64,000 bases of DNA from Symbiodinium sp. CCMP2592 (GCA_905221615.1 CAJNDT010003868.1:124001-188000), one strand, 5' to 3'. Shown: positions 47,401-54,925, numbered from the stretch's first letter. Numbers and translations: made by a program. Notes: generated by a model from the sequence alone, not told the origin.

Positions 47401-50370
47401 ACAACTCACAAGTTAGAGCGCGGTAAACCCTTCTTCCTAGACCCTACTCGCCGCCATGCCACCACTCCCTGGAAGGGTGAGAGAGCAGTGCTTGTCGGCT
47501 ACACTGTCAACACGTTAGGCAAAGAGCTTGAGCACGAGTTTCAAAGCCTTGAAGCTTTAGGTTTTCCACTCCCAGCGTCGGTACGTTTACCGCTGACTGA
47601 GCAGCAAGACGTGAGACGTCTAGACGCGTTTGACTGCTTCGAAGAAGAGCCCCTTCAGGAGACAAAGGCACGTCACCCTGACGGGAAGACTTCGGAGTTG
47701 GCGCCTGGGACTGTGCTTAAAGGCGGAGGTTGGAAAGAAACCCAAGCCGTAGAAGCAGGTACTGTAGAGCTGGAGGTGTCGTGGAACCTGAAACACTCGC
47801 CGGACCAAAGGCGAACCCAGTCTGAGCACGCCCTGCTGGCTTGCCAACCAGACACCGAAACACAGGTTGAGGAGGAGGAGAGCTTAAGCGAAGACTCCTT
47901 GCCGGAACAACCAGTGCTGTGGGAGTTGTGGGTTCCACGCCCGCAGACAGGTGAGCAGCTGTGTGTTCTCAGGTCTGACGATTCGGACGCGAGTGAAGCT
48001 TGTGCCCTTTGCAAGTCTGAGCCGGTTTACACTACCAACGTAGAGCTGTTGCTTGACGGGTTGCAAGAACCACTGCAGGTAGTTCACACTGTAGACCCTC
48101 GGGATGCAGAGCAATGCATCGAGAAGTGGATGCCGTCCATTCACAAAGAGATCGGTGTCATTGAGAAGGCTGTGCGGCGACTGCCCCCTGCAGAGGTCCG
48201 TTCGGGAGGTTGGCTTAGGCGTAAGGAAGTGAAGGTAGTTCCGTCTAAGTTTGTGTTTACAGTCAAGCCACCAGACCCTTCTGAGGGTGACGCTGCCCTC
48301 GCTACCCGGAAGGGTCAAGCTTACCACAAACGCAAGGCTCGTTTGGTCGCTTGTGGCAACCACGCCCCCGGCACAGGGTCTGAAGTCTACGCTTCAGGTG
48401 CTGCTGCAGAGACACTCCGTTGTTTTGTAATCATCAGCTCCAAGAGGAATTGGTGCATCGGGTCTCTAGATGTCACCTCAGCTTTTCTGTTGACCCCAAT
48501 CCCGCAAGGCAGAGGTTTTCCAGTGTTTGCTCTCACGCCGCCTAGGTTGTTAGTGAGAATAGGTTTGGCAGAGGAAGGGGAGCTTTGGATCCTCACGCAC
48601 GCTGTGTACGGGTTGAGGGAGTCGCCTAAGCTTTGGTCGGACTTCAGAGACTGCCAACTTCGGGCGCTGAGGTGTGTTGTTGACGGAGTTGAACTGCAGC
48701 TCCAGCAAGGAAGGTTGGACCCAAACTGGTGGCGTGTTGTTCGCACCTCTGACGGGGTAGTCGTAGGAGGGTTGCTCACTTACGTTGACGACTTTTTGCT
48801 TGCAGGCAGTAAAGAGGTTATCGAAGCCTTGGCTACGGCCATCCAGGGCATCTGGAAAACGACGCCTCTCGCACTTGCCACCGCAGAGCACCCGCTGAGG
48901 TTTTTAGGGGTTGATATCCTAGTGCAAGGTTCCGGGTTTGTGTTGTCCCAGCAGGCTTACGCCGAAGAGCTGCTGCGTCTCAACGACGTGAAGCCCACTG
49001 CACTAGGTAAGGTCCCCTGTCCGCGTGACCTTGTTTCGTTTGACACTTTCCTGACGGACGAGTCCCCAACCGAGGAGACCGTTCGAACAGCGCAGAGACT
49101 GACTGGAGAAATCCTGTGGCTGAGCCAGCGCACCCGGCCTGACTTAGCTTTCACTGCTTGTGTGCTCGCCTCTCTCAGCACGAAGGCGCCGCAACGAGCC
49201 ATCCGCATTGCAGAAAAGGCCCTTGCGTATGTGCAGCGTACCAAGGCGCTATCCCTCACCGCTGACGCGGATGACACAGGCTTGATCGCGTACAGTGATG
49301 CCAGCTACGCACCAGAAGGGAATCGGTCTCACACGGGGTGGGTGGTTTTCCTTCACGGGTCGCCGGTGTGTTGGCGTTCAGCACGACAGTCTTTTGTCAC
49401 TCTCAGCACCGCAGAAGCCGAGCTTGTTGCTGGACTCGACGCGGTAGTTGCCCTTCAGTCAGCAGAGGCCATGCTGAGTGAGTTCGGGGTGTCTAGCTTC
49501 GACAAGACTTTGAGGGTTGACTCACAGTCTGCACTGGCCATCGCTATCGGTCACGGGTCTTGGCGAACCCGCCACCTGAGGGTGCGCGCCAACTACTTGC
49601 GCGAGCAGTATGAGGCAGGAGAAATCATCCCTGTTTACTGCCCAGGTGTTGAGCAGGCCGCAGATCTTCTGACGAAAGCACTGCCATCTGCGAGGATCCT
49701 TGAGCTCGCAGCCATCTGGGGTTTGCTTGAGCATGGCGTACCTCGCCGGGCGGAAGCTCAGGCCTACAGTGAAACTCAAGCTGTGGGCACTGGGACCGTG
49801 GCGCAGCAAGACCTGCAGCTGAGTGCCTTCGCTGTCTTGCTCGCCTTCTTTCAGGTCGTAGGTGCTGCCAGCCAGACAACGGACGAGGAAGAAGACTTGT
49901 CTCTCCCCGTGTCGCTTGATGCAGATTTGATGTTGGCAGTATCCATCATCTGCATTGGTATCTGCTTCATTGCAGTGTGGGAGTTCTTCAAGTGGTGCCT
50001 TCCAGGCGTCATCTCCCGCCGAGAGGCAGGGACACCCGTGTTGTCTCTGAGCCCCCGCAGGGCGCGCAAGTTACAGCGCCTTCGAGATCAAACTGCGCAG
50101 GCCATCCAGGCCGAGATCTCTGCACGTGAGGAGGCAGCAAGCTCGCAGTCTGTTGCTGCAGCGCCCAGACGCCGCCCCTCACAAACAACTCGCACGCGTG
50201 AGCAGGCAGGTGGAGCACCAACGCGTTACTTTGCAACACCCGAAGGGACCAAGCTCCACCGCACTAAAACCTGTTCCACGCTCGCCCACTCGCACAGGTT
50301 TGTTGAGTTCGAAGTGTGCCAGCAGTGCCACGGGAGCGCTGCAGACCACACCCAGCACAGCACAGGGTAG
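41434..50370 (+). CDS. Copia gag-pol polyprotein with methyltransferase-like and oxygenase-like modules
   Basis: A single frame of 2978 codons. Residues 1-450 are low-complexity, with a Gln/Arg-rich likely coiled coil at about 210-250. About 460-700 is a gag-type domain, followed by a CCCH zinc finger (from C731, C-X8-C-X5-C-X3-H) and a zinc knuckle (from C764, C-X2-C-X4-H-X4-C). The protease motif DSGAT starts at 944. About 1160-1360 resembles a C5 DNA methyltransferase (HLFAGPGS at 1162, VVVELD at 1182, GGPPTRTWS at 1219). The integrase has an HHCC-like region near 1420 and a D1456, D1626, E1662 triad, with a long acidic stretch between the first two. About 1860-2025 resembles a 2OG-Fe(II) oxygenase (H1937, D1939, H2008, R2017). 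The reverse transcriptase has LDVTSAF near 2346 and YVDD at 2450, and RNase H follows with D2622, E2661 and D2696. The C-terminal 240 residues add two hydrophobic segments and a Cys/His cluster. The start at 41434 is simply the first ATG of the frame. All parts are read directly from sequence; the roles of the two extra modules are inference. Confidence 0.95.
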   Translation: MPPVSTATEGGDEVQMVVPIPGNVAPGGSPGLEASTGMLGTESGDAEPGGRVVAGASTEGFVTPRSQQGLPTIAEMVEGFPGTGLQLMTRVGDFFRVARTEVVQVPAVAQGTHATPPRAITSQSRDSPSGVPRQLALGEGSLGSQSSSPPQLGAHGTPISFAPPPGRDGSLLSADMLQRMQALEQRAPLLYGSLPEKPPSRTDSSSLPQEAIQAEVARQLAGFDQRAQAQDLEIQRMQRQLEEAAQREQALREQVRREVAMTSSAPMAPTTPLAEVPRPPLQDAQVRTPIAYQVHDAAAQAVEALRAPAQTAASATSGLWSNFWSGLQGSQRLPSNAAPPGRVGQPSSALLGVQGDSTSSGPDPHSRAENPGLGQIRASGSGFQSVAAASAPIPQASAAQASTAPVGAASVSPGGTQGPPTSGNTVLDAVLLGVQQLQTLQAQHLSSSRKEDAPETVKTGITTFPRLAPPDPAGGSLDFQDWLQLIAGLMSDFSDSSQLWWSGVVQVSKDAYDKWVVASPIERLTLEPDERPELTEGKWGRVNARACAMLLDALDPTVKSDIIARKANQAASQILFRLYTTYQPGGIGERNLVLSNLQNPHVVQDAASGVSALRAWGRWYQRCIDFGMSLPDPMVLVGGLTSMTKPVISKEPEVSWRTEMVKSALQLHGRPSEEAVKSYHKHLLAEFETLAGTHVAKKGGSGNLALKAAGVAGDKPGKGSGGKGGGNANTCKYFLSPKGCRFGTKCKSPHSMNELSKAERFKKCLNCGSEEHRAKDCKAGKAEPKAPDQKPSVQAASTSSGQPVVQATPALNMETFMQQAVQALRQLEANPPCSGTTPQAQPPQPQPEGLSTASQQPSVPPAPAAPASSAPNPSVRRLTIRSVVPASCFPVSGLPNRDSQPPHQEAPTRGLGNAKNQGLANPHSRAENGGLLEPPKPIAYALLDSGATHAMRQAMDEEEWEAASEVQVSLAGDTTTTMRLTSSGTLLLPPGRDGLVQPIVPMGAIIEQLGYKLVWSAGSCKLYPPDGKSLRLRVKNGCPELVESQALTLISRLEEHKMQQVEELRRRTDEGKDRIRQAKIAMQRTWWDHLVEHVSSSAPAAGHMAVSTAPFFQDVPDRALSGLLPSEDVDSKTLWKALEEGMPNLNRRRRKALHRASNWVVHLFAGPGSHKAFKRLESQDTVVVELDICRSRSQDLYHDPLWTLLAKVAKLGRVAAVIGGPPTRTWSMSGHRADGPHPLRSPTEPFGLSTLTSDERDLVDRDTGLYARMLWLHALSTAGRCVHPNPSDGTSMVAFMLEQPSVEHHMASSHSAVGGAPSFWNTALWQTYAEEAGLFEVHFRQGPLGHAGDKPTTVGTNLPDLRDLQAFQGEVSQVCVSADSRVSPVWAPGFVQAIVYALQRWPCYRIMKFTQADWEQHVANNHVPYRRDCAVCVHGAGNGRRHHGVVHPDVYCMSADIAGPIRVKGKDPESRNHRPATFKYFLAVSYRFPRLKGVKEESDPSQTEGFDDAALLPGGTDDLADEAFPAAEGPPHEDYEDSLYEPSLAEEEEEAEGEGVEGPREFAAKVAEEHPWESARCELETPPDMARLVFAVPLHTNKGDDILNALQQVYISLRSLNLPVLRFHTDRSREFFNKRTRAWFHERGVRTTTTEGDVPQQNGSAENTVRWLKARARTLLTSGEVDSSLWPCAIMTAAAQQRAQQLGMKSKLAIHFGGKCSVKRKFFSKKGDLEDRWVEGKYMGLSPSVNDGHIVLRSDGVGNGFVQTLHVRTRLVSPDPPPLQFVGDSLEEEHTPPPRRVRGKRSAGVRLDDVFALDPPPPLPPPAEAPHPEGPVSPVEEESARVARLSLQDLEGLATELIEDDWDLDEALWVLAEVCRAAPQLQHKAGLYRHGGVVGVLGGTTDKPWLTELMNMVLSAVAPTAEYTSLWLSNSTVQPVHADHHNLQGSTNVVLPLKLPPNGGDLWIELKPGDLVSGPVEERVDGKGRRWLGTTHKLERGKPFFLDPTRRHATTPWKGERAVLVGYTVNTLGKELEHEFQSLEALGFPLPASVRLPLTEQQDVRRLDAFDCFEEEPLQETKARHPDGKTSELAPGTVLKGGGWKETQAVEAGTVELEVSWNLKHSPDQRRTQSEHALLACQPDTETQVEEEESLSEDSLPEQPVLWELWVPRPQTGEQLCVLRSDDSDASEACALCKSEPVYTTNVELLLDGLQEPLQVVHTVDPRDAEQCIEKWMPSIHKEIGVIEKAVRRLPPAEVRSGGWLRRKEVKVVPSKFVFTVKPPDPSEGDAALATRKGQAYHKRKARLVACGNHAPGTGSEVYASGAAAETLRCFVIISSKRNWCIGSLDVTSAFLLTPIPQGRGFPVFALTPPRLLVRIGLAEEGELWILTHAVYGLRESPKLWSDFRDCQLRALRCVVDGVELQLQQGRLDPNWWRVVRTSDGVVVGGLLTYVDDFLLAGSKEVIEALATAIQGIWKTTPLALATAEHPLRFLGVDILVQGSGFVLSQQAYAEELLRLNDVKPTALGKVPCPRDLVSFDTFLTDESPTEETVRTAQRLTGEILWLSQRTRPDLAFTACVLASLSTKAPQRAIRIAEKALAYVQRTKALSLTADADDTGLIAYSDASYAPEGNRSHTGWVVFLHGSPVCWRSARQSFVTLSTAEAELVAGLDAVVALQSAEAMLSEFGVSSFDKTLRVDSQSALAIAIGHGSWRTRHLRVRANYLREQYEAGEIIPVYCPGVEQAADLLTKALPSARILELAAIWGLLEHGVPRRAEAQAYSETQAVGTGTVAQQDLQLSAFAVLLAFFQVVGAASQTTDEEEDLSLPVSLDADLMLAVSIICIGICFIAVWEFFKWCLPGVISRREAGTPVLSLSPRRARKLQRLRDQTAQAIQAEISAREEAASSQSVAAAPRRRPSQTTRTREQAGGAPTRYFATPEGTKLHRTKTCSTLAHSHRFVEFEVCQQCHGSAADHTQHSTG

Positions 50371-50572
50371 GAACTACTCCACCCTAGCGGGTTGGATCTC
50401 TCAGTGAGCTCATCCGTAGCTGTGCCCTTTTCCACACGAGGTGCCTTGTGAGCCCTCGCACAGTGAGGGCAGTTGGCCCAGCTTTTGCCAGGTAGCTCAG
50501 GGTAGGTGTGTCGTCACCCTGACGGGTTGGACCTGCAGTAGAAAGTAGGTCGCAACTCCCTGGCGGGGCTGC

Positions 50573-50582
50573 GAAGGAGGAG
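50573..50582 (+). promoter_or_regulatory. Polypurine tract
   Basis: GAAGGAGGAG directly before the 3' LTR, the expected plus-strand primer of the element. Confidence 0.85.
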
Positions 50583-50867
50583 TGCTGAAGTGCATGCCTC
50601 GTTTGCAGCTCATGCCATGTGTACATGTCTGTTTTTCCTTCTTGCTCGTAGGCCCAAGCACAGAAAGCCTTGAGCATGCTTTTAACATCTTTTAACAGAA
50701 CACATGCACCATAGTTGTAGGTGCCACGCCCAACGTAGCACTAACTTCGGTCTTTTGCTTGCGTGTAAAATCTCCGCCTCTGTGTGAGCCATGTCTGGGA
50801 GTTCTGGTGCAGGGGAATTGATCACTCCACTTGTATCTTATTCCCAGCCTGCTGGTTCACACCAGCA
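50583..50867 (+). repeat. 3' LTR
   Basis: 285 bp, one mismatch to the 5' LTR, followed by the GGAAC target duplication at 50868-50872. Confidence 0.96.
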
Positions 50868-50872
50868 GGAAC

Positions 50873-51010
50873 CCTTACAGGAACCCTACAAACCCTGAAC
50901 CCTAAACCCCTAGACCCCAAACCCCCAAACCCTAGACCCTATAAGCCCTTGAAGGAAGCCTCATAGGAACCCTAAGCCCCCTAACCCTTAAAAGAGGCCT
51001 TTGAGGAACC
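50873..51010. repeat. AGGAACCCT/CCCTAAA-like degenerate repeat
   Basis: Continuation of the host repeat that flanks the copia element on the left. Confidence 0.7.
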
Positions 51011-51030
51011 CTAACCCAGAGGGTCCATAT

Positions 51031-52092
51031 ATGATCCCGGTTCTCGGTCCACCGACCCCCCGCGGCCCCCCCAATGGTATCCCCACCCCCCCCCAAGCTC
51101 CCCAAGCCGAGGGAGGACAGCCTAAGCAGACCCACTCCCGAACCACACCACACCACATTAGAGGGGGGAGGAGGAACCATGGGGGGGGGGCAGGGGGCGT
51201 GTACCCCGCTTTACAACCAGAATCCCCACTTTACAACCAGAAGCCCCACTTTACAACCCATGAGCCTTTCCGGAATCCCCACTTTGCAACCGGTTGGGAA
51301 AGCTTCTTAACAACCCTATTAACTGATAACGTCAAAGCCTAGAATCTCTAGCATCATCCTTTACGGCAGCCATGCAGGTTGGAAAGTGATGTTGGTTGCA
51401 ATGTGGGCGTTCTTAACCCGAAACCACGATAGATATGTGTGTGTGTACATATGTATATATATATAATAAGATGCGTGAGCACGTGAGGCGTGAGGGTTTG
51501 GTATCGATGATACTGTTTAGATGCTCACCTCAGCGAGCGTGTTGTTGCATAGTGGTTTGCACTTTACGCACTTGCGGCCGTCAAGCTGTATCCAACTCAC
51601 TCCCTGCAGGCAAACTCGGACCGAGTGTGTTTGTATTGTAAACAAGGGTTCGGGTGCATATAATCCGGAGCAGCCCTCAACTACTGCTTTGCCTCCAGCC
51701 AGGCGCACAGAAGCACCCACAGACGACAAAGATCAAAGATATCATGCGACGAAGCAATTTTAGGGATGTTGGAGATCTTAGTAGTTAGGGGCCACGGTCG
51801 GATGAAGGCCACGTAAAACACTTTAGGGGGTCAAAGAACCAACAAACTATTAGGAATCTAGGTCGGTTTGTTGTAAAAAACTCATGAAATTCCAATAAGT
51901 CTTAATCATGGGTAGACGGGTTGCAAAGTGGGCGTTCTCACGATCGGCAGTTGTAAAGTGGGGATTCTCACACGGAAAACAGTGTCTGTGGTTGTAAAGT
52001 GGGGATTCTGGTTGTAAAGTAGGGATTCTGGTTGTAAAGCGGGTTAATCTCCCCCCGGGGGCAGGGGGGGGGGGCCGGCCGAACCGGGAACA
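51031..52092. mobile_element. TIR element carrying an exon-like segment, nested in a palindromic element
   Basis: Ends TCCCGGTTC and GAACCGGGA with G/C runs. Sub-terminal repeats of ACTTTACAACCAGAATCCCC face each other from both ends (three on the left, four on the right). The interior is about 650 bp of unique DNA with an exon-like minus-strand frame. The two halves of an ACCATTATGG-type palindromic element lie at 51010-51030 and 52093-52172. No transposase frame, so non-autonomous; superfamily unknown. Confidence 0.75.
51529..51729 (-). CDS. Exon-like segment captured in the TIR element
   Basis: Minus-strand frame: VGASVRLAGGKAVVEGCSGL, FTIQTHSVRVCLQ, then GVSWIQLDGRKCVKCKPLCN and NTLAE, ending at a strong GAG|GTGAGC donor. 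A TTTGCCTGCAG acceptor lies before GVSWIQ, which would make a 25-codon exon at 51529-51603. The CVKCKPLC cluster could bind zinc. It is either a captured host exon or part of the element's own gene. Confidence 0.5.
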
Positions 52093-52179
52093 TTATAATA
52101 CCAAAAGACCATCCCTATTATAGCTTTGGGGGCCTAATTCCATAAAGGCAGTAACTATGGACTCTCTAGGTAAACCCTT

Positions 52180-52375
52180 AAAGGAACCCTAAACCCCCTT
52201 AAAGGAGACCTTAAAGGAGCCTTTAAAGGAACCCTAAACCCCCTTAAAGGAGACCTTAAAGGAGCCTTTAAAGGAACCCTAAACCCTTAAAGGCGCCCCC
52301 TTTGAGGTGATAAGCCTTTAAAGGAACCCTTAAAAGAAGCCTTTAAAGGAACCCTTAAAGCAACCCTAAGCCCCC
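52180..52375. repeat. Short tandem repeat, CCTTTAAAGGAACCCTAAAC type
   Basis: Two near-exact 41-bp units followed by degenerate ones, all built of AAAGGAACCC and AAAGGAGCC pieces. Confidence 0.85.
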
Positions 52376-52407
52376 TTTTGAGGTGATGTGCCTCCGCTCT
52401 TCTTCAG

Positions 52408-52461
52408 CGTGGGAGCCTCTGAGTCGATCCTGGGAGACTCCGTCCACGCCGCTCGGCTCAC
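52408..52461 (+). CDS. Candidate coding exon
   Basis: After the acceptor CCGCTCTTCTTCAG and one base the frame reads VGASESILGDSVHAARL and ends at a GTTTTAGGG donor. The last 12 bp of the exon edge (CCGCTCGGCTCA) recur at 52726-52737, just before another acceptor-like CAG. Confidence 0.5.
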
Positions 52462-52725
52462 GTTTTAGGGCTTTCAGGGTTTAGGGTTTAGGATTAGGGG
52501 TTTAGGGCTTTGGGTTTAGGGTTTAGTGTTTAGGGTTTAGGATTAAGGGTTTAGGGGTTAGGGTTCAGGGTTTAGGATTAAGGGTTTAGGGCTTTGGGTT
52601 TAGGGTTTAGTGTTTAGGGTTTAGGATTAAGGGTTTAGGGGTTAGGGTTCAGGGTTTAGGATTAAGGGTTTAGGGCTTTGGGTTTAGGGTTTTGGGTTTG
52701 GGGCTTAAGGGTTTAGGGGTTAACC
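52462..52725. repeat. TTTAGGG telomere-like array with 88-bp higher-order repeat
   Basis: GGTTTAGGG, GGATTAAGGG and GGGCTTTGGG units in a repeating order (about three rounds), flanked by a 12-bp direct repeat of exon-edge sequence. Confidence 0.92.
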
Positions 52726-53229
52726 CCGCTCGGCTCAGGGATGAGGGGTTGATAGGGCTATGCGCTTTTATAGGGTTAAAGTTTAGGGGCTTTAAAGTTC
52801 AGGTTTAGGGTTTAAGATTTAAGTTATAAGCTTTAGGGGGTTTAGGGCTCAGTGTTTAGGGTTCAGAGTTTAGGGTCTTTAGGGTTTAGGGTTTTTAGAG
52901 CGATTCCGGTGGCCTGTGGAGGGTGGTCTGGGCGTTTAGGATGTTTCGGGGGTGCTTTGTTTTTTTGTTTGTGCCTTTAGGGTTCCTCTAAAGGTTCCTT
53001 TGAGGGTTCCTTTAAGGGTGCCCTTTTGGGTTTTGATGGTTCCGAGGATTAGATCGGGACTAATTACAAGGGAATCTCGTCTATGGCTGGGCATCCGGAA
53101 CCCCCGTTATTATAGGGCTGAAGGAGAACCCTAAAGTTTAAGCCCTGAATCCCGCATCCGTAAACCGTAAATCCCACATTCTTGGCGCTACTGTGGATTC
53201 TTCAGCCTCAAACTCAAACCCACGGCTAA

Positions 53230-53376
53230 CCCTAAGGGTCCATGTACCCAAACAGTATATACTTTGACCTTAAAGCAGTCCCTCTATAGGTACATTGGGC
53301 CCAACGTATACATATATATATATATATATGTGTGTGTGTGTATGTGTGTGTGTAATTACTGTTTGAGTACATGCAC
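53230..53376. repeat. Palindromic element, AGGGTCCATGTACCCAAA family, with TA/TG microsatellite inside
   Basis: Arms CTAAGGGTCCATGTACCC and the mirror TTTGAGTACATGCACCC; a TATATA/GTGTGT run occupies 53310-53352. Confidence 0.75.
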
Positions 53377-53492
53377 CCTTATACTTTAAACCCTATAGAA
53401 GCCTCTAGAACCCCTATAGAATCCTTAAAGGAACCCTTCAAACGAATCTCTTGAAGGAACCCCTAAAGGGACCCTTCGGCTAAGCCTCAAAG

Positions 53493-53568
53493 GTGGCGCA
53501 GACAGCTGCACAAGCGGGTGTGGACGTGATCCTGGATGTCTACCACGCGATGTGGCACGTGACCCTCG
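53493..53568 (+). CDS. Candidate coding exon, unknown protein
   Basis: After the acceptor AGCCTCAAAG, 25 codons read VAQTAAQAGVDVILDVYHAM, then WHVTL, ending at a GTCGGA donor. Nearly every codon ends in C or G. The exon edge (from 53550) is repeated in direct orientation at 53632-53653 with one mismatch. Family unknown. Confidence 0.58.
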
Positions 53569-54079
53569 GTCGGACAAATTGTAGTACAGGGCCTTGATAC
53601 TTATTTTATTAATAGGGTTCGGGGGTAATCCATGTGGCACGTGATCCTCGGTCCGAAAAATCGTGTTGTCTCGGCCTTTGGGCTCAGGAGTTTAGGGATT
53701 GCCCAGACCCTCAATAACCTTTCTTAGAGCATCCACATATACTACCATTCTGGAATAAGGTCCCGCAAGACCATCCCATCACCGAAGCTATTGATCATGG
53801 GAAAGCAGCTGTTATGATCCTTAGCTTATGCTTCAACTTGTCGTTTAAGGCCCAAACTCTAAACCCTAAACACAGAAGCCCTAAACCCCAGACTCTGAAC
53901 CCTGTTCTATAACCCCAAACCCCCAAACTCTAAACCTTTCTGGAGTAAAATCTGCTTATGTATACACGCCACAACAGTCCTTTCTGAAACCTTAAGCCCA
54001 TAACCGTCATTCTCAAACCGAACACAACGTGGCTCCCTGGACCCCAAACTAAAACCGAGGTTCCCGATGTACTCGGAAG

Positions 54080-54133
54080 GCTGCGGCAGTGGCACAGAGC
54101 TTTGGCAAGGTGCCGTTCGTGTCACAAAGAAGG
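54080..54133 (+). CDS. Candidate coding exon ending in a TTTAGGG tract
   Basis: The acceptor TGTACTCGGAAG and donor GTTTAG enclose 18 codons in phase 0: AAAVAQSFGKVPFVSQRR. The donor is the start of a telomere-like tract. Confidence 0.5.
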
Positions 54134-54410
54134 GTTTAGGGTTTAGGGTTTAGGGTTTAGGGTTTAGGGTTGAAGGTTTAAGGGTTTTTTGAGCTTAGTT
54201 GCGCCACGGGTGCAAGGTACAACTAGGTTACAAAGTTTGAGTACCACACAAGGGTACCCTGACAAATCAGGGGTCACTGGGGAGTCTGTACAGGGGCCCT
54301 AGGACCAAACCCTTTCAACACTAGAACCCACACATACAACCCCATTTACGTCATCAGGAAGCCGCTACACCGTCCTTTCAAAATCACGGCAAGACTTTAG
54401 CTTTAGCTAG

Positions 54411-54515
54411 GACCCAGAGTAGGCCCTTGTTCCCTTTTTCAGGTTTCAGGTTCCTATAAGCCCCTTTAAACCGAAAAGGGCACCCTTGTTACCCCTAGGT
54501 TACTCTTAGGTCTAG
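54411..54515. repeat. Palindromic element, CTAGGACCCAGAGTAGGCCC family
   Basis: Starts CTAGGACCCAGAGTAGGCCC, ends TTACTCTTAGGTCTAG; TTAG lies outside both ends. Confidence 0.75.
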
Positions 54516-54588
54516 TTAGCAACCTTCCGTGCCAGGAAAACCCTAAACCCTATAAACCCTAAACGACTTTAGCAGCCTTCCATGCCAG

Positions 54589-54672
54589 GAGCTTATGCAA
54601 TTAACAAGACGGGCCTCTTCGTCCGGCACATTGCAGAGACAGGCAGGTTGCCATACAAGGTGCCGCTTGAGG
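54589..54672 (+). CDS. Candidate coding exon, unknown protein
   Basis: After the acceptor CCATGCCAG and two bases, 27 codons read AYAINKTGLFVRHIAETGRL, then PYKVPLE, ending at a GTTTAA donor. The 21 bp around the acceptor recur at 54517-54537 with two mismatches, on the other side of CCCTAAA-like DNA. Confidence 0.55.
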
Positions 54673-54827
54673 GTTTAATTTTAGGGCTCGGGGGGAGGGG
54701 TCGGTAGGGATCCTTCTGTGTTCTAGAGCCCCTGTAGAATTAGTCCCTATCCTACTCTCAGATCTGAATTTAAGTCTCAGGATTCCTAAATGAGCGACTG
54801 CTTTTATTTGGTAAGGCAATACTGCAG

Positions 54828-54918
54828 TTGTGCCGGTGGCAGTAATTGTGTGGTCAGCACCTTCTCCACCCACACCCTAGGGGTCATGGCCTTGGTGCCA
54901 CTGGGGGAACCCGCTTAA
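54828..54918 (+). CDS. Candidate terminal exon
   Basis: After the acceptor GGCAATACTGCAG and one base it reads CAGGSNCVVSTFSTHTLGVM, then ALVPLGEPA and TAA. Other frames here are open too. Confidence 0.42.
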
Positions 54919-54925
54919 AGCGACA

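Larger units (their letters stand above)
40951..50867 (+). mobile_element. Ty1/copia LTR retrotransposon, looks whole and young
   Basis: About 9.9 kb with 285-bp LTRs starting TG and ending CA, differing at one position, a 5-bp target duplication, a primer-binding site, a polypurine tract and one long polyprotein frame. Domain order is gag, protease, methyltransferase-like, integrase, oxygenase-like, reverse transcriptase, RNase H. Integrase before RT is the copia arrangement. The near-identical LTRs and uninterrupted frame imply a recent insertion. It landed in host repeat DNA of the AGGAACCCT type. Confidence 0.97.

Noticed and set aside
49740-50367. Calling the C-terminal extension an envelope gene
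   Set aside because: Hydrophobic segments alone do not show this. There is no signal peptide, glycosylation pattern or separate frame to support it.
41415-50677. Dozens of minus-strand and alternate-frame ORFs of 60-190 codons
   Set aside because: They overlap the long copia frame throughout and show no motifs or conserved composition of their own; they are shadows of high G/C codon use.
54781-54827. Ultrashort introns of 15-19 nt (for example GTAAGGCAATACTGCAG)
   Set aside because: Several GT...AG pairs of this size occur, but removing them does not consistently improve the frame, so chance is the simpler explanation.
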